DNA from: Theodoxus fluviatilis
Taxonomy: Eukaryota > Mollusca > Gastropoda > Cycloneritida > Neritidae
Direction: 5' to 3'
DNA length: 30,000 nucleotides
NCBI GenBank assembly: GCA_034096865.1
Contig: JAWQFJ010028320.1
Span: 1 to 30,000, forward strand
The position numbers and the translations under genes were made by a program. Position 1 is the stretch's first letter, and each line of letters begins with the position of its first letter. A model generated the notes under the pieces. That model did not search any database, was not told where the DNA came from, and worked only from the letters and a program-made list of their open reading frames with translations. Of the stretch, positions 29,741 to 30,000 are shown one piece after another.

Positions 29741-30000
29741 TCACAGTTTGGTGTCCGTCATCACTGGCTGATGCACAGGTGACTGCGTGGTGCTGCCAGG
29801 GCGGGGCCCTGAGGATGCGGTGCTGGCAGACTCTGACGCCAGATCAGACTTAGGGCGCTGTGTGCGTGCCACTGCAATGTGCAGACAGTGCACCCACTGC
29901 TCAACATCCTGCTGTCCCTTGGCCTTGAAAACATAGGTCTGGTCTGCCGTGAAGATCTCAAAGGCTCTGGGGATGTCCCGGATGCCTTTCCTCACTGCCT
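29741..30000 (-). CDS. C-terminal end of a melted/VEPH1-like PH-domain protein (partial)
   Basis: The minus-strand frame is open from the window edge to a stop at 29743-29741. It encodes the last part of a pleckstrin-homology domain: IRDIPRAFEIFTADQTYVFK, then AKGQQDVEQWVHCLHIAVA, with the Trp of the C-terminal PH helix. A Ser/Thr/Pro-rich tail of about 35 residues follows. The RAFEIFT...YVFKAK...EQW pattern at the extreme C terminus is what I recall for melted (Drosophila) and VEPH1 (vertebrates), membrane-associated PH proteins that affect insulin/TOR and FoxO signalling. The assignment rests on this short segment; the rest lies beyond 30000, and no start codon is visible. Confidence 0.75.
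   Translation of the reverse strand, partial: AVRKGIRDIPRAFEIFTADQTYVFKAKGQQDVEQWVHCLHIAVARTQRPKSDLASESASTASSGPRPGSTTQSPVHQPVMTDTKL

Overview
The window looks like nuclear DNA of a lophotrochozoan animal, most likely a marine gastropod mollusc. Evidence: spliced genes with GT-AG introns, many long GA/CA microsatellites, several satellite and minisatellite arrays, a 5'-truncated LINE, and two copies of a dispersed repeat rich in TCAAGGTCA motifs. The phylum is inferred from overall character and was not tested by search. Nothing here is bacterial.

Layout. (1) About 1-1637: no firm gene. It holds a GGGA tract (522-655) and a broken GAC/GAT-rich stretch (1024-1620) with one segment that appears inverted. 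(2) 1638-15597, plus strand: one multi-exon gene for a large nuclear protein. It has a CtBP-type PLDLS motif, long glutamine- and proline-rich regions, a canonical AT-hook and a C-terminal zinc-finger block. Four exons (2235-3632, 4017-4337, 5354-5883, 14022-15327) join in a single frame of 1184 codons; an upstream exon at 1638-1845 is plausible. (3) The 8.1-kb last intron (5884-14021) is packed with repeats: a 207-bp near-perfect hairpin with tRNA-like promoter boxes, a 49/44-bp satellite with higher-order structure, two copies of a minisatellite-cored element, and a TCAAGGTCA-rich repeat carrying a nested TIR transposon. (4) 15598-20600: a LINE fragment with a 12-bp target-site duplication, a 29-bp tandem array, a second TCAAGGTCA-rich repeat carrying a palindromic fold-back insertion, and another inverted repeat. 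(5) About 20600-29740: AT-rich DNA without recognisable coding exons, with microsatellites and 39-, 21- and 49-bp tandem arrays. It may include the 3' UTR of the next gene. (6) 29741-30000, minus strand: the C-terminal end of a PH-domain protein that resembles melted/VEPH1.

The two genes converge tail to tail. The zinc-finger gene would act in the nucleus as a DNA-binding regulator, probably a repressor through CtBP; the PH-domain protein would act at phosphoinositide membranes. Nothing indicates a functional link. The most interesting material is the layered repeat architecture in and near the last intron.
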